Assembly: GCA_029250885.1 (NCBI GenBank)
Contig: JAQXEK010000002.1
Coordinates: 43,518-107,517, forward strand
Direction: 5' to 3'
Source: Planctomycetota bacterium
Lineage (GTDB): Bacteria; Planctomycetota; UBA1135; GCA-002686595
DNA: 64,000 nt
The position numbers and the translations under genes were made by a program. Positions 51,990 to 61,200 of this stretch are shown piece by piece (within the stretch, counting starts at the first letter, position 1; every line of letters starts with the position of its first letter). The notes beneath the pieces are model-generated. The model did no database searches. It worked only from the letters and a program-made list of their open reading frames with translations, and was not told the origin of the DNA.

Positions 51990-53561
51990 TTAGTTCACCT
52001 GGCGGGAGCGTCCCTCCCAGTAGGGTGCCCTGAGTTCGGCTTTTTTGATCTTGCCGCTGGCCGTGCGCGGCAGGGGGGGCCGGAACTCGACTCGGGTGGG
52101 CACCTTGAAGTCCGCGAGGGCACCCCGGCAGTGGTCCAGCAGGACGCGCTTGCGCAGGTTCGCGCCGGCCTCATCCTCTGTCTTGACCACCAGTGCGAGC
52201 ACCTGTTCTCCCCAGCGCTCGTGGGGGATGCCTAGCACGGCCGCCTCGCGAACGCCGGGGAAAGACGCAAGCACGCTCTCGATTTCCGCCGGGTAGATAT
52301 TCTCGCCGGCGGAAATGACCATGTCCTTGATGCGATCGCAAATGAACAGAAAACCACTCTCGTCCACGTAGCCGGCGTCGCCGGTGTGGACCCAGCCGTC
52401 CCGCAGGGTGGCCGCGGTGGCTTCGGGCATGCGCCAGTACTCGACCATATTCGCTGGAGAGCGTAGGCAGACCTCGCCGATGGTGTGGGCGGGCACGGGT
52501 TTGCCGCTGGAGTCGATGACCTTGAGTTCGACACCGGGATAGGGGCGCCCGGCGGCACTGAGCAGGCCAGGGTGCCGGTGGTCTTCGGCGCGCAGGCAGA
52601 CCGCGGTGTTGCCGGTCTCCGTCAGTCCGTAGATCTGAACAAGCTCACAGTCGAGGGTCTCCCAGGCGCGCTCGAGCAGGACCTGGGGGATTGGTGCGCC
52701 CCCGTAAACAAGGTGCTTTAACGATGCCCAATCCACAGTTTCGGCGCCCTTCTCGTCCAGGGTCATCTGGATCATCGCCGGCACCATGCACACCTTGGAG
52801 ACACCGAATTGGGGCACGAGCTCGTGTACAAGTCGCGCGTCGAATAGGGGCAAGACGACACCGCGTGCACCCGCGGCCAGGGTGGTCATCGCCCACCAGA
52901 GCCCGCCGATGTGGAAGCTAGGAATGTTGAACAGGGTGCAGTCTTCGGGCCTCCAGCCGATCCACGGATCACCCGCCGCGGCCATGGACTTGACGACCGC
53001 AAAAAAGCTGCGGTTCGCCAAGCGCACGCCCTTGGGGTTGCCTGTAGTTCCGCTGGTGTAGAGCTGCGCAAAAATGCGCTCGGGATCCTCGGGGAGGTCG
53101 GGGTCCCCTGTGCATTGCGTAGCCAACCAATTGTCCAGGTCGTCCAGGCTCTGCACGAGCCCGATAGCGGGCATCTCGGAGGCTAGCTCGAGCCCAAGTT
53201 CATGGCGATCTCCATCCACAAATAGCGCTTCGACCTCGCCGTTTTCGAGGATGTAGCGTATCTCGGCAGGCGCCAGGCGCCAGTTGATGCCGGTGAAGAC
53301 ACAGCCAGCCTTGGCGATGCCAAAAAGCAGCTTGAAGACGTCGTCGCTGTCCATGGCCAAGACCGCAACTCGGGCTCCAATCCCCAGGCCGGCCTTGATC
53401 AACCCGTTCGCGATCTGATTCGACTGCGTGTCAAGCTGGGAGAACGTGGTCGTCTTGTCTCCAAAGGTAAGGGCGGCCGACTCGGGCGCCAGACGCCCGT
53501 GAATCCGGGGGATAGACGCGACCTCCTCGAACCCACCGCTATGCTGCCCAAGATCTTCCAT
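51990..53561 (-). CDS. Acyl-adenylating enzyme (acyl-CoA/ACP ligase, FadD10/ScoB-like role)
   Basis: 523 residues, a complete ANL-superfamily enzyme. Motifs in order: YTSGTTGNPKGVRL (168-181), IYGLTETGNT, WVHTGDAGYVDESGFLFICD, RIKDMVISAGENIYPAEIES, and the C-terminal catalytic lysine RTASGKIKK (Lys504). It activates a carboxylic acid as acyl-AMP and transfers it to CoA or a carrier protein. It is divergent from the dioxygenase, thioesterase, ACP-PKS and NRPS genes with a 173-base shared control region. In isonitrile-lipopeptide clusters the equivalent ligase (FadD10/ScoB) loads the beta-amino or beta-isocyano fatty acid onto an ACP. That role is inferred from context; an ordinary medium-chain acyl-CoA synthetase is the alternative. 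Confidence 0.88.
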   Translation of the reverse strand: MEDLGQHSGGFEEVASIPRIHGRLAPESAALTFGDKTTTFSQLDTQSNQIANGLIKAGLGIGARVAVLAMDSDDVFKLLFGIAKAGCVFTGINWRLAPAEIRYILENGEVEALFVDGDRHELGLELASEMPAIGLVQSLDDLDNWLATQCTGDPDLPEDPERIFAQLYTSGTTGNPKGVRLANRSFFAVVKSMAAAGDPWIGWRPEDCTLFNIPSFHIGGLWWAMTTLAAGARGVVLPLFDARLVHELVPQFGVSKVCMVPAMIQMTLDEKGAETVDWASLKHLVYGGAPIPQVLLERAWETLDCELVQIYGLTETGNTAVCLRAEDHRHPGLLSAAGRPYPGVELKVIDSSGKPVPAHTIGEVCLRSPANMVEYWRMPEATAATLRDGWVHTGDAGYVDESGFLFICDRIKDMVISAGENIYPAEIESVLASFPGVREAAVLGIPHERWGEQVLALVVKTEDEAGANLRKRVLLDHCRGALADFKVPTRVEFRPPLPRTASGKIKKAELRAPYWEGRSRQVN

Positions 53562-53641
53562 TCGGCCATAAAACGCCTATGCGGGGCCTCTGTCGAGGGA
53601 AAAGTATCTTCCCCGCGTGACCCTTGCCCCAGGACAACCTA

Positions 53642-53680
53642 GCACCGATTCTCGTATCGGTGCGGCAAGGCCCTTGCCGC
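53642..53680. promoter_or_regulatory. Two overlapping perfect inverted repeats in the divergent cluster promoter region
   Basis: GCACCGAT at 53642-53649 pairs perfectly with ATCGGTGC at 53656-53663 around a 6-base loop. GCGGCAAGG at 53662-53670 pairs perfectly with CCTTGCCGC at 53672-53680 around one base. The two repeats share bases 53662-53663, so both hairpins cannot form fully at once. They sit midway between the ligase and dioxygenase starts and could be a regulator's operator pair or a transcript-level switch. Confidence 0.5.
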
Positions 53681-53720
53681 GCTCAAAATCACTTCCAAAC
53701 CATCCCCGCGAATCCCTGCT

Positions 53721-53725
53721 AGGAG
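53721..53725 (+). promoter_or_regulatory. Ribosome binding site of the dioxygenase gene
   Basis: AGGAG ends 9 bases before the ATG at 53735. This supports that start over the in-frame ATG at 53774. Confidence 0.7.
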
Positions 53726-53734
53726 CTATCCTGC

Positions 53735-54697
53735 ATGGTCGCACGCCCGAGCCCGCCTGAGGTCATCTTATCCATGAGTTCAACCACCTCCCCGATCCCC
53801 GCCTGCCTGTCGAGCCTCGACGTTGAGCTCCCCCTTGTCGGTGGGATCGGCGCACGCATTGCCGGGCTCCTGCCCGAAGCGATTACGGCCGAGATCGCGG
53901 CCGGGATTCGCAAGTTGGTCTACGAGCACAAGATGGTCTACTTCCAGGGCATGGACCTGGATGACGAGCGCTACATCAAACTTGCCGGCCGGATCGGCCG
54001 CCCCCAGGTCTACTTCCAAGAGAACTACCACCATCCGGATCACCCCGAGATCTTCGTCTCGTCGAACCTGCCCTTCCGCGGTCAAAAGATCGGCGTGGCC
54101 GGTACAGGCGCCTATTGGCACAGTGACTGCAGCTTCTTCGGGCAACCCCTCAGCATGACCATGATCTCGCCCAGGGTGCTGCCTGAGGCGGATCGGAAGA
54201 CGAAGTTCCTTGATCTAAACGCCGCCTTCGAGGCCCTGCCCGAAGAGCTTCGGTCGCGACTCGAAAATGTGCGCGCGGTGCACGAAGCGAAGTGGCGCTA
54301 CAAGGTGCAGCCCTCGGATGTGGACAAGTCTCTGACCGAGCTGTTGGCAGCCTTCGACGAGATGGCCCCAGCCGTCACCCACCCCGCCATCACCCAGCAC
54401 CCAGTGAACGGGCGCAAACTCTTGTATGTGAGCAGCGGTTTCGTGGTCGGCTTCGAAGGCCTCCCAAAGGTCGAGAGCGACGAGCTATTGCAGGCGGTCT
54501 TCAAGCACATGGAGCGCGAGCAGTTCATCCAGACCCACGTCTGGCGCGCCCACGAGGTGACCTTGTGGGACAACCGTCAGCTGAACCACTGTGCCGGGGA
54601 CAAGTACGAAAAAGATCACTCCACGAGCTACCGCATCGGCGTCTACGACAAGCTTGACTTCTACCCGGGTGTCCAAGGGGGCGAGGGGCCTTGCTAA
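53735..54697 (+). CDS. Fe(II)/2-oxoglutarate dioxygenase, isonitrile-forming type (ScoE/Rv0097-like)
   Basis: 320 residues of the TauD/TfdA fold. Iron ligands are His129 and Asp131 (GAYWHSDCSF) with distal His285 (WDNRQLNHCAG); Arg300 (STSYRIGVY) should bind 2-oxoglutarate. Beyond the generic fold it shares blocks that I recall from Rv0097/ScoE: YHHPDHPEIFVSS (99-111), KFLDLNAAFEALP and HEAKWRYKVQPSDV (183-196), where Lys190 aligns with the lysine that holds the substrate glycine carboxylate in ScoE. ScoE oxidises and decarboxylates an N-carboxymethyl-beta-amino acid to an isonitrile. The assignment rests on remembered motifs plus the neighbouring FcoT-like gene. Its stop overlaps the next start by 7 bases. 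Confidence 0.85.
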   Translation: MVARPSPPEVILSMSSTTSPIPACLSSLDVELPLVGGIGARIAGLLPEAITAEIAAGIRKLVYEHKMVYFQGMDLDDERYIKLAGRIGRPQVYFQENYHHPDHPEIFVSSNLPFRGQKIGVAGTGAYWHSDCSFFGQPLSMTMISPRVLPEADRKTKFLDLNAAFEALPEELRSRLENVRAVHEAKWRYKVQPSDVDKSLTELLAAFDEMAPAVTHPAITQHPVNGRKLLYVSSGFVVGFEGLPKVESDELLQAVFKHMEREQFIQTHVWRAHEVTLWDNRQLNHCAGDKYEKDHSTSYRIGVYDKLDFYPGVQGGEGPC

Positions 54698-55215
54698 GAC
54701 CTGGGATCTCCGTCGCGAATGAGGTGCTTAAGAAGGTGCTTGCACCCTACAAGCCGGGCTGCAAGTACCTAAAAAGCGCGGTGTGCGAGCTTCCCGAGGA
54801 CGGCGCGGACCACCTAGTCCGTTTGGTCGGTGAGCTGGCCATCGAGGAGTCTTGCTACATCGAAGACACTGGCCACTTTAACGCGGTGGAGTTCAACATT
54901 AGCTACAACCAGCTGATCTACACCTTGCTTGGGCACTGTGTTGTGGAGGGTATCTTGCCAGCCCTCGAGGGAATGGGTTTCTCGGAATACCTAGCGCGGC
55001 AGCTACCGGATGTGCTGATCCACAAGTTCGACAGTAAGTTTCGTCGCCCCATGAGCCCGCGCGATTTTCGCGGCTATGTGGACATCACCGAGACCTCGGA
55101 CCGGGGTCCCTTTATCATAATCAAGACCTTCGTGCGCTTCGAAGATATGGCCGGTGGAAACAGCCACGGTGAGGTGACCTTGGCAATCCTTAAGCGCCCT
55201 CTCGAGAAGGCCTAG
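54691..55215 (+). CDS. Hotdog-fold thioesterase of the FcoT/ScoD type
   Basis: 174 residues from a TTG that overlaps the dioxygenase stop; the purine-rich AGGGGGCGAGGGG just upstream is a plausible ribosome site. The block ESCYIEDTGHFNAVEFNISYNQLIY (positions 53-77) matches what I remember of FcoT (Rv0098). Tyr56, Asn64 and Asn73 keep the spacing of the FcoT active-site residues Tyr66, Asn74 and Asn83. DVLIHKFDSKFRRPMSPRDF is also FcoT-like. In isonitrile biosynthesis this enzyme adds glycine to the beta-carbon of an enoyl-ACP and releases the N-carboxymethyl-amino acid. Head-to-tail coupling with the dioxygenase supports that pathway. It starts no new transcript as far as I can see. Confidence 0.83.
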   Translation: MLRPGISVANEVLKKVLAPYKPGCKYLKSAVCELPEDGADHLVRLVGELAIEESCYIEDTGHFNAVEFNISYNQLIYTLLGHCVVEGILPALEGMGFSEYLARQLPDVLIHKFDSKFRRPMSPRDFRGYVDITETSDRGPFIIIKTFVRFEDMAGGNSHGEVTLAILKRPLEKA

Positions 55216-58200
55216 GTGATGGTCGACAAGGTACTGCTCTCAACTTTGAATGGGGCACTTCCCCGCGAGGCTCGCCGCCTCTTAACGGAGTTCGTGCTCG
55301 ACCTAGTGGTGGACTTTCTCGGGTTCGACGAGGACGAGACGATCTACCCCGACGAGGGCTTCCTAGACCTTGGGTTTAACTCTTTGCGGGCCGTTGATTT
55401 CAAGACGCTGCTTGAGCAGAGGCTGGCCTGCGAGCTCTCCTCCACCGTGCTCTTCGACTGCGCCACACCCGCGAGCCTGGTGGACTACCTACTTGAACTC
55501 CTGGGCCCTGACGCTTCCGATTCCAAGGTGGGGTGGACCTCGAACGTCGCCGAGATGGAGCCCCTGGCGATTGTCGGAATGTCCTGTCGGTTTCCGGGCG
55601 GTGTGCGAGATCTCGACGGCTATTGGGACTTGATCGAGTCCGGGCGGGACGGTATCGAAGAGGTGCCGGCGAGCCGTTGGGACGTAGACGAGTACTACGA
55701 CGCGGACCCCGAGCGCGAAGGCCATATGTACACCCGGTGGGGCGGCTGGCTTCGGTCAATCGAGGCCTTTGACGCCGCCTATTTCGGGATTTCACCCCGG
55801 GAGGCCCGCGAAATGGATCCGGCCCAGCGGATCCTTATGGAGACCACCGTCGAGGCCATCGAGCACGCGGGCACGACCTTCGCCGAGCTGCGTGGATCGA
55901 ATACTGGTGTCTTCATCGGCACCCGCGGCGCGGACTACTTCCAAGGGCACACGCGCTGGAACCCGAAGGACGCGAGCCGCTACTACGCCACGGGCAACGC
56001 CGCCAGCACCCTGGCCGGAAGGCTCTCGTATCAGTTCGACTGGCGCGGCCCGTGCTTCTCCCTGGATACGGCCTGCTCGTCGAGTCTAGTTGCCCTGCAC
56101 CAGGCTGCCGCGAGCCTGGCCAGCGGCGAGTGCGACCAAGCGGTCGTGGGGGGCGTCAACGTTATGCTCGACCCCTTCGGCACCATCGCGATCTGCAGGG
56201 CTCAGATGCTGTCGCCGGACGGTCGATGCAAGGCTTTCGATGAGTCCGCTGATGGCTATGTGCGCAGTGAAGGCTGTGGCGTGATTGTGGTAAAGAAGCT
56301 GGACCAGGCACAGCGCGATGGTGACCGTGTCTTGGCCCTTCTGCGAGGGACAGCCGTGAATCAAGACGGCGCGAGTGCGGGCTTGACGGTGCCCTCAAGC
56401 GAAGCCCAAGAGGCCGTGATCCGCGAGGCCCTGCAGCGGGCGGGAAAGGCTCCGGACGACGTGGACTACGTCGAGGCCCATGGCACGGGGACCAGCCTGG
56501 GGGATCCCATCGAGGTGGCCGCCCTCGATGCGGTTTTCCGCACGCCATCTCGCGACCGCAAGCTCAACGTGGGCACGATCAAGACGCAGATCGGGCACTC
56601 GGAACCGGCCGCGGGCATCGCCGGTCTTATCCGCGTGGTGCTCTCCCTGGGCAAGCAGTCCCTGATGCCGAACCTGCACTACAACAAACCAAACCCGTTC
56701 ATCGATTGGGACGGGACGGTGGTCTCGGTGGTAGACGAGCGGCGCAGTTGGACGTCTGCCGACTCGAAGCGCCGGGTGGCCGGCGTAAACTCATTCGGCT
56801 TCAGCGGCACGAACGCACATGCGGTCTTAGAGGAGGCTCCGTCCATAGCACTTGACGATAGCAGTGCCAGCCGATGCGCCGATTTAAATGCACGCACGGT
56901 CGAGCTGATTCCGGTCTCGGCCAAGTCTCCGGCGGCTCTTTCGAGGCTCTGCGCGAAGTACGAGCAGCACCTCATGCAGTCCGGCAACAACTTCCGAGCC
57001 CTTGCGGCAGCGGCGGCAACAGGCCGAGACGCCTACTCGTTTCGGGCCACGGTGCTGGCCTCAGACCAGTCGGAAGCCCAAGCGGGCCTAAGGCGTGCCG
57101 CGCAGGTCGCCGACGTGCCGCGCATCCTTCCGGCTGCTCCGCGCATCGCGTTTCTGTTCACGGGCCAAGGCAGTCAATACCTAGGAATGGGGCGCGATCT
57201 CTACGACTCGTTTCCAGCCTACCGTACCGCCTTCGATCGAGCCGCAGGGGCCGTGGCCCGCCACAGCAAGCTCGACCTTAATCAGCTGATCTTCAACGGG
57301 GATTCGGGCGAGCTCGACAACACGGCCGTCACGCAACCCGCGCTCTTTGCGGTCGGCTATGCCCTGGTGCAGCTCTGGCGCTCCTTCGGCGTCGAACCGA
57401 CCTGGGTGCTGGGCCACAGCGTTGGCGAGTTTGCAGCCGCCTGTGCGGCGGGTGTCATGGACTTAGACGACGGCGCCAAGTTGATCGTGGCCCGGGGGCA
57501 GTTGATGATGGAGCGCACGGCGCCGGGGGCCATGCTTGCGGTCCTTGCCAGCCCCGCAGAGGTCGAAGGCATCTGCGCCTCGGTCTCTCCGGACATCGCC
57601 ATCGCCGCGAACAACTGCGACGCGCGCATCTCTATCTCCGGCTCGGAAGCCGACATTAAAGCCCTCAGCGCAAAGTTCCAAACAAGCGGTATTCGCCACG
57701 AGCCCCTGCGCGTATCTCGGGCCTTTCACTCGCCATTGATGGAGCCGATGTTGGAGGCTTTCGGCGAGGTCGCCGCGACAATCCGCTTCCGCGCTCCCGA
57801 GATCGCTTTCGTCTCGACCCTCGACACATGCCTACACGTCGGAAGCGACAGCTCCTTGACCAGTGCTACCTATTGGGTCGACCACGTTAGGTCGCCGGTC
57901 CAGTTCCTCGATGCCATGAAGCTACTTGATGAACAGGGACCCGATGTCTTGCTTGAGATCGGACCAGCGCCCCATCTCTTGGGCCTCTCGCGCCGCTTCT
58001 TAGAGCGCGCCGACCTTGGGTTCTTGCCTAGCCTCAGGCCGGGTACCGATGGCCGCAAGCGCTTTCTGGAGTCCGTGGCCGCCCTCTTTGAAGCGGGCTG
58101 CAGCTTAGACTTTGGTGCCGATCATGCCCACGGACCGCGCGCTACCATTCCGTCCTATTCCTTCGAGCCCCAAGCCTTCTGGCTGGCCCCGCGCCCGGCC

Positions 58201-61200
58201 CTAGGTTCCGGTTCTCCCGATGGCTCTACCGGGCTGTTGGGGACGCCTGTGGACTCCTCGCGACTGGCTCCAAGCGAGTCCGTCTTCCTGTCCCAGATGC
58301 CCTTTCGGGAAGACGACCCCCTGCGCGATCACAGCGTCTTGGGCCAGGCGATCTTTCCGGGTGCGGGCTACATCTCATTGGCTGTTGAGGCGGCGCGCAT
58401 GATCGAGCCCGCCGCGTCCGTTCACATCAAGTCTCTGGACATCGCCGCCGCACTCGCCCTTGGCTCCGAGGGTGTGCGCATCGAGACCGTGGTGTCCGCG
58501 ACGGATGAGCTCTCGATCGACTTCTTCGGCAGCCAAGGTGGCGAGGGCAATCCCTGGGAGAAGTACGGATCGGCGGTCTGCTCGGGCGTTGACATCGCGG
58601 CGCCCATCTCGGAGCAGCCCGAACCAGACTGTCCCGATCCCGTGGACCCGGCCGAGCACTACAGGCTCGCAGGCTCCGTTGGATTGACCTATGGCCCGGC
58701 CTACCAAACCGTACAGAAGGTGTCAGTCGGCGATGGCCACTGCATCGTGCAAGTGCAAGCCACTAGCCAAACCCTTAGCGCAACCGAGCACGTCGATCCC
58801 GCGGTTCTCGACGGCTGCCTACAGGCGGCCGTCTTCGTCGTGCCCAGTGAACTCAAGGATACGCCCTTCCTTCCCCTTGGCTTCGAAGGCTTGGCCATCC
58901 ACGGGCCTGTGACTGGGAAGGTGCGCTGCCACCTCTGGCGCGTCGAGCTCAATGGTCGAATCTTGACCGTCGCCTTCCGTGTTTGGAGTGACTCGGGTCA
59001 GCTCATTGCAACCTGCGCTGCGCTGCGGCTCCTCGCTACGGACCGGGCCGCGCTTCAGGCCATAGGCGACCCCCTCGCGGGTTTGGCTTTTCAACGTCAA
59101 TGGGTCCCGAAACCCTGGGCAGCCCCTGAGTCGATCGGCGCGTCCGAGCGTATCGCTTGGGTGATCACCGACAGCACAAACACCGAAGCCCTTGACGCCG
59201 GGTCCCAAGCCGTGAGCTCCCTGGAGACCGCCGGCTTTACCGTGCATGGTTTGCCCTTGGACCTGAGCGCTGACAAGCCGGAATGGAGCGCGAAGCGAGC
59301 AGAGCTCTTGGCCCAAGCGGCACCAACGGACGTGGTGGACTTGACCTGGCTACACGCCGGAACCACCCTTGGGCAGCCGCCCCGAATACCGGGCCTCGTA
59401 GAGCACCTCTTGGATAGCTTAGCGGGTCTACGTGAGGCGCGGCCTCGTTATTGGGCGGTGACCTCCGGCGCCGAGGTGGAGGGGCGCGACCTCGCAGGTG
59501 CTGCGATCTGGGGAGTCGCGCGGGCTCTTGCCCTAGAAGAGCCGCGCTCAAAATTCACATGCTTAGATTTGGATCCCTTAGCCACGGACTTTGAGGCCCT
59601 GGCCGGCGAGGTCTTGGCTGCCGGGGACGAGCGCGAGGTTGCCTGGCGCGACGGTCGCCGGCTCGTGGCGAGGTTGGCTGCGGGGGCCGAGGGAGGCGCG
59701 TTGGCCGCCGCTCGCTTCGCGACTCCAGAAGCGGGTCCATGGCGCATCGCGATCCACCAATACGGCAGCTTGGATCAGCTGGGCGTCGTACCTGCTGCGG
59801 ACGAGCCCATGGGACCGCGGGATGTGCGCATCGCGGTGGAGAGCGTTGCGCTGAACTTCAAGGATGTGCTGTTTGCCCTTGGCATGCTGAAGGATTTCAC
59901 CGGCATCACCCGGTCCATCGAGCAGCCCCTTGGGCTGGAGTGTGCGGGGCACATCGTGGCCATGGGGGACGAGGTCGGCAAGGAAGGCCGCCTGGCACTG
60001 GGCACCCGCGTCTTTGCAGCAGCAGCGGGCTCCATGGGCAGCAGCGTGGTGCTGCCCGCGGATCAAGTGATGGTGACGCCGGATACGCTTACGAGCCCCG
60101 CAGCGGCCGGTCTGCCTACGGTCTATCTGACGAGTCTGTACGCCCTGGGCCACGTGGCTAAGCTGCGCGCCGGGGACCGCATTCTGATCCACGCGGCCGC
60201 AGGGGGTGTGGGGCAAGCGGCGATCCAACTAGCCAAGAGCGTGGGCGCCGAGATCTTTGCAACCGCCAGCCGGGGCAAGTGGGCCCACCTGCGGAGCCAG
60301 GGCATCAAGCACATCTTCGACTCGCGTAGCCTGGACTACAGCCGCCAGGTTCTCGAAGCGACCGGGGGTGCGGGCGTGGATGTGGTGCTCGACAGCATGG
60401 CGGGTGAGCACGTGATGGCGAGCCTCGATTGTCTTGGGCATGGAGGACACTTCGTCGAGATCGGCAAGATCGACACCTTGACGCCGGAGGAGGTACAGGC
60501 GAAGCGCGGGGACGTGCAGTACGCGATCTTTGACATGGCCGACGTGCTTGCGGCGGATGAAGCCCTCTACCGAGACCTGCGTAAGGATCTGGTGGATGGC
60601 TTTGCAAGCGGCCGCTTCTCGCCACCCGCTGTACGCGTCTTTGGGCTCGACGAGGCCGGGGACGCATTCCGTCACTTGGCCGCGGCGCGCAACATTGGCA
60701 AGGTCGCGATCTCGTTCCCCCAGCCAGGCGCTGGTGAGGTGCGCGCGAACGCTGCCTATCTGGTTACCGGTGGGCTGGGCAGCCTTGGCCTGCACGTGGC
60801 GGACTGGCTTGGACAGCGCGGGGCGGGCGAGGTTGTACTCGCTGGACGCAGCGGCCCGAGTTCACACACAGCGGAGCTGCTCGACCAACTCTCTACGGAT
60901 TACCCGTCCACAAACTTTCGCGCCGCCGCCGTCGATGTGGGCGATGAAGCGGCGGTCACTGAGCTTGTTCAAAGCTGCTCCTTCTCCCTGGCCGGTGTTG
61001 TTCACGCGGCTGGAGTGATTGACGACGGCATATTCGCCGACCTCAGCTGGCAGCGCTTTCAAAACGTGTTCCAGTCCAAGTGGAGTGGCGCGTGGAACCT
61101 GCACCAGGCCACGCGCTCCATGGACTTGGCATTCTTTGTCCTGTTCTCCTCCATGACGGCCATGGTGGGGGCGGCGGGGCAATCAAATTACGCTGCGGCC

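Noticed and set aside
53735..54697. Reading the dioxygenase as a plain taurine dioxygenase
   Set aside because: The FcoT-like neighbour, the ligase, the ACP and NRPS, and the additional ScoE-like blocks make sulfur scavenging less likely.
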